From Saprospiraceae bacterium (GTDB taxonomy: Bacteria; Bacteroidota; Bacteroidia; Chitinophagales; Saprospiraceae), in assembly GCA_027488855.1 (NCBI GenBank), contig JAIYAV010000072.1, forward strand, positions 1-43,562: DNA of 43,562 bases, read 5' to 3'. The translations under genes and the position numbers were made by a program. This document shows, one piece after another, positions 1 to 7,437 of this stretch. Numbering within the stretch: the stretch's first letter is position 1; each line of letters starts with the position of its first letter. Below the pieces are notes generated by a model, which saw only the letters and a list, made by a program, of their open reading frames with translations, searched no databases and was not told where the DNA came from.

Positions 1-103
1 CATCGTAAAGTTTATCTTTGCCGCGTTTTTAAAGGGAGGGGAACCTGGGAACCCTGGAACTCCGGAACCCTTTGACTTTCGAACTTTCGAACTTTCTCGC
101 AAT

Positions 104-1201
104 ATGGCACTAAAATGTGGAATTGTTGGTTTACCCAACGTAGGAAAATCTACCCTTTTTAATGCGTTGACCAATGCCAAGGCACTGGCGGCCAATTATC
201 CTTTCGCCACTAAGGAGCCCAACGTGGGCATGATCACTGTGCCTGACCGCCGGATGGACAAGTTGGTGGAACTCATCGGTCCGCGTTCTGTGGTGCCTAC
301 CACCGTAGAAATTGTCGACATCGCCGGTTTGATCAAGGGGGCCAGCAAGGGTGAAGGCTTGGGCAACCAGTTTCTGGGTAACATCCGGGAAGTGGACGCG
401 ATCATTCACGTGGTGCGCTGTTTTGAAGATGGCAATGTGGTGCACGTGGATGGCAATGTGAATCCCGTGCGTGACAAAGAGGTGATTGATACCGAATTGA
501 TCCTGAAAGACATCGATACGGCCGAAAAACGCCTCGACAAAGCCAAGAAAGCGGCTAAAAGTGGCGGTAAGGAAGAGTTGCGCGTGGTTGACCACGTCGA
601 CAAAATCTTGGCGCACCTGCAAGACGCTAAACCAGCACGTTCCTGTGATTTGGACGATGAAGGCCAGGCTATCCTGAAAGACATGATGCTGCTCACTGGC
701 AAGCCCATTCTTTACGTGTGCAACGTAGACGAAGCTTCGGTGATCAGTGGTAACGCGCACTCCGAAGCCTTCAAAAAAGCAGTTGCTGCCGAACCTGCCG
801 AGGTCATCCTGATCAGCGCGGCCATCGAAGCAGACATCGCCGAATTGGAGAGTTACGAGGAGCGTTTGGAGTTTTTGGCCGACTTGGGCCTGCAAGAACC
901 TGGCGTAAATGTGTTGATTCACGCGGCGTATAAGTTACTTGATCTGATCACCTACTTCACCGCTGGTGAAAAAGAGGTACGAGCCTGGACGATCCGTAAG
1001 GGTACCAAAGCACCGGGTGCAGCAGGCGTGATCCATACCGACTTCGAAAAAGGTTTTATTCGCGCGGAAGTAATCAAATACGACGATTACATCAAATACG
1101 GCTCTGAATCTGCGGTGAAAGAAGTGGGGAAAATGGGCGTGGAAGGAAAGGAATACGTGGTTACCGACGGTGATATCATGCACTTCCGTTTCAACGTGTA
1201 G
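104..1201 (+). CDS. ychF: Redox-regulated ATPase YchF (Obg-family P-loop protein)
   Basis: The 365-residue product has the full length of YchF. The P-loop GLPNVGKS lies at residues 9-16, and the segment DIAGLIKGASKGEGLGNQFL matches the switch region of the Obg/YchF family. The base-recognition motif reads NVDE rather than NKxD, the known reason YchF prefers ATP to GTP. A TGS domain occupies roughly residues 280-363 (TYFTAGEKEVRAWTIRKGTK onward). The family binds ribosomes and is linked to translation and oxidative-stress control; this is family knowledge. It stands alone on the plus strand. The ATG at 104 gives the family's canonical N-terminus. The 103 bases before it hold short repeats of the type gaactttc and ggaaccc. 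A long hairpin follows the stop codon. Confidence 0.97.
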   Translation: MALKCGIVGLPNVGKSTLFNALTNAKALAANYPFATKEPNVGMITVPDRRMDKLVELIGPRSVVPTTVEIVDIAGLIKGASKGEGLGNQFLGNIREVDAIIHVVRCFEDGNVVHVDGNVNPVRDKEVIDTELILKDIDTAEKRLDKAKKAAKSGGKEELRVVDHVDKILAHLQDAKPARSCDLDDEGQAILKDMMLLTGKPILYVCNVDEASVISGNAHSEAFKKAVAAEPAEVILISAAIEADIAELESYEERLEFLADLGLQEPGVNVLIHAAYKLLDLITYFTAGEKEVRAWTIRKGTKAPGAAGVIHTDFEKGFIRAEVIKYDDYIKYGSESAVKEVGKMGVEGKEYVVTDGDIMHFRFNV

Positions 1202-1217
1202 TTACACTATTCTTTTT

Positions 1218-1320
1218 TTATTATCACAGAGAGAAAAAAAGAGGACACAAAGGACACAAAGAGTCGTCAACATCTAACTCCGTGTCCTTTGTGCCCTCTT
1301 TTTTTTCTTTGTGATAATAA
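1218..1320. terminator. Long near-perfect inverted repeat between convergent genes
   Basis: Arms of about 45 bases (1218-1262 and 1278-1320) pair with few mismatches around a loop of about 15 bases. The left arm opens ttattatcaca and the right arm ends tgtgataataa. Both contain the word ggacacaaaggacac or its complement. It lies exactly between ychF and the convergent VWA gene, so it can act as a bidirectional terminator. It is far longer than a normal terminator stem, which suggests a dispersed REP/MITE-like repeat reused as one. Confidence 0.7.
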
Positions 1321-1345
1321 TAATAATGTCGCTTTGGTGATGCTC

Positions 1346-2446
1346 TTAGCGTGATCGCTTCGACTTATTCGTCTTGTAATCCCGGAACACAAACTCGCCC
1401 AAGCCATCCAGGCTGCTGTAAAAAGCCTTACCGTTGTTCGCCCGCGTGAACGAATCCACAAATTTGACCAGGTAAGGATCCCGCGCAATCATAAAAGTAG
1501 TGATCGGAATGCTCAACTTGCGGCAACTTTGCGCCAGGTTCAGCGTACGCGTCAGAATTTTGCGGTCGATTCCAAAGCTGTTCTTGTAGTATTTTTTCCC
1601 TTTTTTGATACAAGTTGGTTTCCCATCTGTGATCATGAAGATCTGCTTGTTGGGATTGCGGCGGCGGCGTAGGATGTCCATCGCCAGTTCCAGACCGGCA
1701 ACGGTATTGGTATGATAAGGCCCCACTTGTAAGTAGGGGAGATCCTTGATTTCGATTTGCCAGGCATCGTCGCCAAATACGATGATGTCCAGGGTGTCTT
1801 TGGGGTAACGGGTGGTGATGAATTCCGAAAGCGCCATGGCCACCCGTTTGGCGGGTGTGATGCGGTCTTCACCGTACAGGATCATCGAGTGTGAAATGTC
1901 GATCATCAGTACGGTACTGGTTTGGCTTTGGTAGAAGGTTTCGTGTACCTCCAGGTCTTCGTGGGTCAGCTTGAACTCTTCAATGCCGTGGTTGATCTGG
2001 GCATTGCGGAGCGATTCGGAGATGGCCAGTTTGTCCAGTTGGTCTCCAAATTCGTAGGGGCGGAGCTCGGCGGTAAGTTCGTCGCCACGGCCTTCAGATT
2101 TGGTGCTGTGGTTGCCTTGTTTGGCTTTTTTGATGTTGCCAAAAACGTCTTCCAGGGCTTTTTGCCGCAGGGCAATTTCCATTTTGGCCGCAATGGTGAA
2201 CCCACCTTGTTGCTGGTCGGGTTGGCGCAGGTACCCTTTGTCAATCAGGTCTTGAAAAAAGTCGGCAATGCCGTAGTTTTCATCCGTCAGCTTGTATTCC
2301 TTGTCTAGTTCCGTCAACCAGGACATGGCTTCATTGACGTCACCAGATGTGTGCAGCAACAATTCCTGAAATATTTTGAGCAGCCTATCGAAGGGGGTAC
2401 CTCCTTCTTCGCCGGGTTGATATTCACCAAATTTCCATCCAATCAT
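1346..2446 (-). CDS. VWA (von Willebrand factor type A) domain protein
   Basis: A 366-residue protein without a signal peptide. Its C-terminal half is a VWA domain. The metal-ion-dependent adhesion site is visible as DISHS (residues 183-187), followed by a Thr in NTVAGLELA and an Asp in MITDGKP. The N-terminal ~160 residues are helical and charged and not recognised. Cytosolic VWA proteins of this type often pair with MoxR/CoxD-like AAA ATPases, but none is next to it here. The partner and pathway are unknown. It is transcribed towards ychF and separated from it by the long hairpin. Confidence 0.85.
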   Translation of the reverse strand: MIGWKFGEYQPGEEGGTPFDRLLKIFQELLLHTSGDVNEAMSWLTELDKEYKLTDENYGIADFFQDLIDKGYLRQPDQQQGGFTIAAKMEIALRQKALEDVFGNIKKAKQGNHSTKSEGRGDELTAELRPYEFGDQLDKLAISESLRNAQINHGIEEFKLTHEDLEVHETFYQSQTSTVLMIDISHSMILYGEDRITPAKRVAMALSEFITTRYPKDTLDIIVFGDDAWQIEIKDLPYLQVGPYHTNTVAGLELAMDILRRRRNPNKQIFMITDGKPTCIKKGKKYYKNSFGIDRKILTRTLNLAQSCRKLSIPITTFMIARDPYLVKFVDSFTRANNGKAFYSSLDGLGEFVFRDYKTNKSKRSR

Positions 2447-2566
2447 GGGACTCCGGGTTGTGAAAATTTTGAGCAGAATAGCTTAAACAAATGCTAAAGT
2501 AACTTGAACACCAAAGCAGGGGTATTCGGTTTATCGAAGATAAGAAAAATTTGGAAAGGGACTGAT

Positions 2567-3103
2567 TTAATCCAACACGCAACACTTGAGCAACTCCTCG
2601 TAGTCGGGGCGGTCGGAAGAAAGGCTGTGGATAAAACTTTCGCGAATTTCGCTATTTTGAATGACAAAAACCCCGGGCATCTGAAAACCATCCCCCAACT
2701 GAGGCCCTGCACCGTGGCCAGCAACCACTGCTGCGGAAAAACCCCGAATCCAGGAATGTAAGCCAAAAAGTTGGTTGAAATTGCCTTTCATCAAACCAAA
2801 GGCGCGGTAAAAAGTACACTCTGGATCGCTGATGTGAATGGCATCTTCTAAATTGTAGCGGGAAAAATAACGCTCAGCGATGTCCTGATCCGTCATGTGC
2901 ACAAAGACAATTCTGGTTCCGGTTGACTCAATTTCCTTGCGGCGTTTGGAGATATCGGAGAGGGCTTCCCGGCAAAATACACAGCCGAAATGGCGCAAAA
3001 AGACGAGCAAAATCGGAGCTTTTGCAGCTGCTTTGCGCAAGCTGTCTCCAGTATTGGTGATCATTTGATCGAGGACCTCTCCTTGCATTTCAACAGAAAG
3101 CAT
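2567..3103 (-). CDS. Thioredoxin-fold redox protein (AhpC/TSA, SelL-like)
   Basis: A 178-residue cytosolic protein. FLRHFGCVFCRE (CxxC at residues 41-44) after a hydrophobic strand is the active site of AhpC/TSA-like or SelL-like proteins, and strands such as TRIVFVHM and GVFVIQN continue the thioredoxin fold. A Cys-Cys pair lies at the extreme C-terminus (KCCVLD). The substrate is unknown; a peroxide or thiol-disulfide role is the family expectation. The start MLSVEMQGEV is the ATG at 3103, with a second ATG five codons in. It lies downstream of mdh on the same strand, separated by a hairpin. Confidence 0.8.
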   Translation of the reverse strand: MLSVEMQGEVLDQMITNTGDSLRKAAAKAPILLVFLRHFGCVFCREALSDISKRRKEIESTGTRIVFVHMTDQDIAERYFSRYNLEDAIHISDPECTFYRAFGLMKGNFNQLFGLHSWIRGFSAAVVAGHGAGPQLGDGFQMPGVFVIQNSEIRESFIHSLSSDRPDYEELLKCCVLD

Positions 3104-3154
3104 AAAACAGAATTTAGAAAGGTAACAAAGGAGAGGGGAAAAGGTTCAGCAGCT

Positions 3155-3215
3155 ATGAGCCATCAGCTATCAGCAATGAAGTGGGTTCGCACCAAGCTGA
3201 TGGCTGATGGCTCAT
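3155..3215. repeat. Inverted repeat of the gccatcagc type
   Basis: The arm atgagccatcagctatcagc at 3155-3174 pairs with 3196-3215, with 19 of 20 positions matching. It lies between mdh and the downstream redox gene. The word agccatcagc is repeated within each arm, as in dispersed intergenic repeats. It may terminate or stabilise the mdh transcript, but no T-tract supports a classic terminator. Confidence 0.6.
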
Positions 3216-3224
3216 TGCTGATCG

Positions 3225-4157
3225 CTATAATCCCATGTTGTCGTACACGTCCATCACCGACTTCACGGCCAAGGAAGAATCGTGCAACAACTTCATTTCA
3301 TCGGCATTCAGCTTCAATTCGATCATCTCGGTGATACCGGATTTACCCAATTTGACGGGAATACCAACGAAAGTATCTTTCAAGCCATATTGGCCGCTCA
3401 AATTTACGCAGCAAGGGAAGATGCGGTTTTCATCTTTCAGGATGGCTTCTACCATTTGTGCCGCAGCAGCACCTGGAGCGTACCATGCAGAAGTACCCAT
3501 CAGGTTGACCAATTCACCACCACCAGATTTGGTGCGTTCAACAATGGCGTTGAGTTGATCCGCATCGATCAATTCGGTGACAGGGATACCAGCCACAGTG
3601 GTATAACGAGGCAGTGGAACCATAGTGTCGCCGTGACCACCCATCAGTACAGCCTGGATGTCTTTAGGCGATACATCCAAGGCTTCCGCCAAAAAAGCAC
3701 GGTAACGCGCTGTATCCAAAATACCAGCCATACCAAACACTTTGGTAGCGGGCAAACCAGCTGTTTTGAAAGCAGCATACGTCATTACATCCAGTGGGTT
3801 GGATACCACAATGATGATCGGATCTTTGGTGTGCTCAAGGATGGAGCGGGTAACACTGTTGACGATTTTTGCGTTGGTAGAAATCAAATCATCGCGGCTC
3901 ATCCCAGGTTTGCGGGGTACGCCAGCAGTGATCACCACGATGTCGGAACCAGCAGTATCTGCATAATTATCGGTTCCACGCAGGCGAGTGCTGTAATAAT
4001 CGATGGGTGCTTGTTGCCAGGTATCCAGAGCTTTGCCTTTGGCCATATTGCCCTGGATGTCCAACAATACGATTTCTTTAACAATGTCCCGGTGTGCCAA
4101 AACGTTGGCTACGGTAGCTCCTACGTTACCAGCGCCAACAACGGTTACTTTGCTCAT
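3225..4157 (-). CDS. mdh: Malate dehydrogenase (LDH-like type)
   Basis: A 310-residue NAD-dependent dehydrogenase converting malate to oxaloacetate in the TCA cycle. The dinucleotide-binding motif GAGNVG is at residues 8-13, with the NAD-selecting Asp in LLDIQ (33). The mobile loop PRKPGMSRDD carries Arg82 and Arg88. Arg at the first position rather than the Gln of lactate dehydrogenases marks malate specificity. The catalytic His is in GGHGD (about 175), with its partner Asp in GILDTARYR. It is divergent from the M43 protease gene across 262 bases in which no confident promoter was found. Confidence 0.96.
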   Translation of the reverse strand: MSKVTVVGAGNVGATVANVLAHRDIVKEIVLLDIQGNMAKGKALDTWQQAPIDYYSTRLRGTDNYADTAGSDIVVITAGVPRKPGMSRDDLISTNAKIVNSVTRSILEHTKDPIIIVVSNPLDVMTYAAFKTAGLPATKVFGMAGILDTARYRAFLAEALDVSPKDIQAVLMGGHGDTMVPLPRYTTVAGIPVTELIDADQLNAIVERTKSGGGELVNLMGTSAWYAPGAAAAQMVEAILKDENRIFPCCVNLSGQYGLKDTFVGIPVKLGKSGITEMIELKLNADEMKLLHDSSLAVKSVMDVYDNMGL

Positions 4158-4419
4158 TTTATGTTCTTTTATGAAAGTTAAAATTGACTGATTTGAGGGT
4201 GTAAAGTGCTGTTGAAATGGTCAGAAAAGCCCAATTAAACCGCCCTTTGAGGAAACCTCGCAATATTAGGAAATTATTTCTGCAATGTTTGGCTGCGGAC
4301 AAAAGATTTACTGAATTTTTGCAAAACTTTCAAATTCGACTGATTATTACTAATTTCACACTGAGTTTTAAGAGCTTTTAGAGAGACACTAGTTTACATC
4401 ACCACTTAACACCCCCTGT

Positions 4420-5919
4420 ATGCGTTTTGTACGCCATACGTTATTATTTTGTTTTCTGCTGTTAGGATGGCTGTTTTTACAGGCCCAACCACTCATCCCT
4501 TGTGCCACACCTGCAATCAAATCGAGCTGGTTGACCGAGTTTCAGAAGCGACAGCGGACGCCCGAATTGCGCTCCGACGAGAACAAATACATCGCCATGA
4601 CGATCCACGTAGTTGGTACTGATGAAGGCAAAGAGTACATCGGTGCCAATGTTATTTTGGATGCTTTGTGTGCACTCAATGAAAAGTACGCGGCCACCGG
4701 CCTGCAATTTTTTGTCAAAGGAGATGTAAAATACATCAACAACAGCATTCTCTTTGACCACGATAAAACCACTTTTCCACAAATTCCCAATTTGTTTTCC
4801 CGCTACAACGTACCCGAAACGGTAAACGTATACTTTGTACGCGACCCCATGGACGCCTGCGGATACAACTACATGCCCGGCGGAAAAAGTATGGCCGTGG
4901 TACTCAGTAATGATTGTACCAATGGCAGAGACGCCAATTGGGCTCACGAAATGGGCCATTATTTGTCCTTGCCGCACACTTTCTATGGCTGGGAAATGGA
5001 AAATGTAGACCCTTCAAAACCTGCTCCACATGAAACCAATATGGGGATTGAAGTGGAAATGGCCAACGGTAGGAACTGTAGCTTGGCCGGAGATGGTTTT
5101 TGTGATACGCCATCCGATTATTTATCGGGTCGTTGGGAATGTGACAGCAAGGGCATTAGCGTCATCAAACAAATGGATCCCGATGGGAATTATTTCTGTT
5201 CGGATGGCTCTTTGATCATGTCTTATTCCTTGGGCGTTTGCGCCAATCGCTTTTCTCCCAGTCAGGTAGGAGCCATGCACAGTTACCTGGGGGAGGCCTT
5301 ACCACATCATTTCATGCCCACTGCGCCCTGTAGCAGCATTGAACCGGTTGGAGACATCCTGAAGTTTCCCGGCAATAAAGTGGTCGTAAGTTCTTACAAC
5401 CGCAGAATCATGTTTCAGTGGAACCATGCCGAAAATGCCAGTGGATATTTGCTTGAAGTGAGTTTATTGGCAAATTTTGGCACGGTGGTGTATCGGGGAA
5501 TTACCCGCGATACGTCAGTAGAGGTGGCCAATTTGAGCAGCACCCGGCCTTATTACTGGCGGATTCGGCCTTTCAATGCCATGTTCGCCTGCAAGTCTTA
5601 TTCTACTTCGCGTTCGTTTACCATCAATCAATCAACTACTGCTTTGCCTTTGTTGGAAACAGTACATGAACTTGCCCTGTTTCCCAATCCTATTCAGCCG
5701 GGTGAACCCATTCGTTTGCGGTTTGAAGCTGATGAAAACATGGCCTTGAATGCCGTTTTGGTCAATGCCTTGGGCGAGGTGGTGCATCAACAAAAAATCC
5801 AGACCAATATCGGGAGTAATGATTATTTGATCAAACCCAATTTGCTCCCCGTGGGCCTGTACCATTTGTGGCTGAGAGGGGAGAAGGGGGCGATTTCTAG
5901 AAAAGTGATCGTGCATTAG
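4420..5919 (+). CDS. Secreted M43 (pappalysin-like) metalloprotease with T9SS domain
   Basis: A 499-residue exported protein. Residues 1-23 form a signal peptide ending LFLQAQ. The zinc site HEMGHYLSLPH (residues 176-186) is the extended HExxHxxxxxH motif of metzincins, and IMSYSLGVC about 90 residues later supplies the Met-turn, as in the M43/pappalysin family. Residues ~310-400 look like a fibronectin type III module (sGYLLEVSL, YYWRIRPF). The C-terminal ~85 residues (LALFPNPIQPGE to the end, with GLYHLWLRGEKG) match a type IX secretion sorting domain. Likely role: cell-surface or extracellular proteolysis. A terminator hairpin follows. Confidence 0.9.
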   Translation: MRFVRHTLLFCFLLLGWLFLQAQPLIPCATPAIKSSWLTEFQKRQRTPELRSDENKYIAMTIHVVGTDEGKEYIGANVILDALCALNEKYAATGLQFFVKGDVKYINNSILFDHDKTTFPQIPNLFSRYNVPETVNVYFVRDPMDACGYNYMPGGKSMAVVLSNDCTNGRDANWAHEMGHYLSLPHTFYGWEMENVDPSKPAPHETNMGIEVEMANGRNCSLAGDGFCDTPSDYLSGRWECDSKGISVIKQMDPDGNYFCSDGSLIMSYSLGVCANRFSPSQVGAMHSYLGEALPHHFMPTAPCSSIEPVGDILKFPGNKVVVSSYNRRIMFQWNHAENASGYLLEVSLLANFGTVVYRGITRDTSVEVANLSSTRPYYWRIRPFNAMFACKSYSTSRSFTINQSTTALPLLETVHELALFPNPIQPGEPIRLRFEADENMALNAVLVNALGEVVHQQKIQTNIGSNDYLIKPNLLPVGLYHLWLRGEKGAISRKVIVH

Positions 5920-5934
5920 GAACGGAAATAAAAA

Positions 5935-5969
5935 ATCGGAACCCTGCATACCAAACGCGGGATTCCGAT
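5935..5969. terminator. Bidirectional terminator hairpin
   Basis: Arms at 5935-5947 and 5957-5969 pair over 13 positions with one mismatch and one G-U wobble around a 9-base loop. An A-rich run precedes it (aaaaaatcgg). It lies between the convergent M43 protease and TPR genes. Confidence 0.65.
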
Positions 5970-5994
5970 TCCAATATTGATCACCAATATTTAT

Positions 5995-7314
5995 TTACTG
6001 CTGATAGTAAGCCTTTTCATTCTTACCACCACCCTGAATCACATCCAGGCGGCGCTTGAACTCTTTGGAAGCTTCCAAGTCGTTTTTCTTGGCGTGGATC
6101 TCTTTCAAAGCGATCAAAGTGTTGGTATCATTAGGATCCAGTGATTCGGCGCGTTTGAAGAAAGGCAGGGCCTTTTCAAATTGTGCGAACACTTCGTCTT
6201 TCATTTCCTTGTATTTCTTCAAACCCTCTTTGGAATAATCGTTTTCCAAAGTGTTCATTTTTTGGGTGGTTACCGCAGCTTTGTTGTAGTACAATGCGCC
6301 AACACTGTATACGGCATCAACGTTTTTAGGCTCTTTAGCTAAAGCTTGGTTGTAATAATCCAATGCAGCGTTGAAGTATTCTTCACTTTTAACTTTATCG
6401 CCAGTAGCATCCATTTTTTGGTACAAGTTGTCGTAAACACTGCCCAAAACGGTGTACAAAGAAACGTTGTTTGGCTCTTTGGCAATGGCTGCTTTCAACT
6501 TGCCGATCAGCACATCCAGTTTACCCAATTTCAGGTGGTGGTTGATGTCGGCAAAAAGCAGGCTGATTTCATCTGGGTAACGTTGGCGACCCTCATCAAG
6601 GTATTTGTAGGCGGCATTCACGTCACTTGCGGCGTTCAGCGTGTACAAACTTTCGTAGATGGCCGCTTTGTCGTATTTGGCCGCGTACAATTTCTCCAAC
6701 AATGGCTTGGCTACGTCGTTTTTCTCCGCCAGCAGTGCAGCAGTGGCGGCTAGGAAAACGGCGTACTGGTAAGACTCTTCGGTGTCCAGAATACTTTTGG
6801 TCGCATTCTTTTTCAGGTCCTCGTGAGAGGCCAGCAGGAGGTTGAAGTTGTCGTAAGCCAGTTGGTACTTTTGATCTTCAAAAGCCGTACGACCGAAGTT
6901 GTCCAAATTGCCCTGCACAGCTTGCAAGCCAGTCAGGATGTCTTTGGTTTCAAATTTTTTGGTCACCAATGGCAGCGCCTTGGAATAAGCAGTGTAAGCC
7001 TCAATGGCTGGAGCTTCTGCCTGAGGCAGTTCTTCCAATTTACCCAAACCAGTAGATTTGATTTGAAGTACTTGGGAAGCAATTTCATTGTAAATTTTGC
7101 CTTTGGTTAACCAGGCATCCAAAATGGCCTGGTTTTCGGCAACACCCATTGCTTTGTCGATGGCTTCTTTGGCTTCTTTCAGTTTGGGCTTGTTGTTAAA
7201 AGCATCCAGCGTGAAAGTATTGTAAGCTTTTTTAGCATCTTTATAGTCCTGCGCATTTACTGTAATAGTGAGGACCAGTAAGAATGACAGAGCCAGGAAA
7301 AACTGTTTTTTCAT
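5995..7314 (-). CDS. Exported tetratricopeptide-repeat protein
   Basis: A 439-residue protein with a signal peptide (residues 1-22, ending TVNAQ). It is almost entirely helical with degenerate TPR units, for example ALDYYNQALAKEPKNVDAVY and ALPFFKRAESLDPNDTNTLI in the C-terminal half. No lipobox or outer-membrane domain is visible, so a periplasmic scaffold is likely. It lies 123 bases downstream of gyrA on the same strand, and the gap holds no obvious terminator, so read-through is possible. No specific function is recognised. Confidence 0.85.
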   Translation of the reverse strand: MKKQFFLALSFLLVLTITVNAQDYKDAKKAYNTFTLDAFNNKPKLKEAKEAIDKAMGVAENQAILDAWLTKGKIYNEIASQVLQIKSTGLGKLEELPQAEAPAIEAYTAYSKALPLVTKKFETKDILTGLQAVQGNLDNFGRTAFEDQKYQLAYDNFNLLLASHEDLKKNATKSILDTEESYQYAVFLAATAALLAEKNDVAKPLLEKLYAAKYDKAAIYESLYTLNAASDVNAAYKYLDEGRQRYPDEISLLFADINHHLKLGKLDVLIGKLKAAIAKEPNNVSLYTVLGSVYDNLYQKMDATGDKVKSEEYFNAALDYYNQALAKEPKNVDAVYSVGALYYNKAAVTTQKMNTLENDYSKEGLKKYKEMKDEVFAQFEKALPFFKRAESLDPNDTNTLIALKEIHAKKNDLEASKEFKRRLDVIQGGGKNEKAYYQQ

Positions 7315-7437
7315 GTTAAAGATGGTTTTGATTGAATAAAGTCAATGTTATGACGCATAATGTCCCCGAAGGAACGATTGATTGAGCTAATGTAGGGAGT
7401 TTTAACAAAAACTTAAGCTTAAACCCAAACCCAAGCC

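Noticed and set aside
3282-4181. A 299-codon frame opposite mdh
   Set aside because: Shadow of the mdh reading frame; no domain, signal or context supports it.
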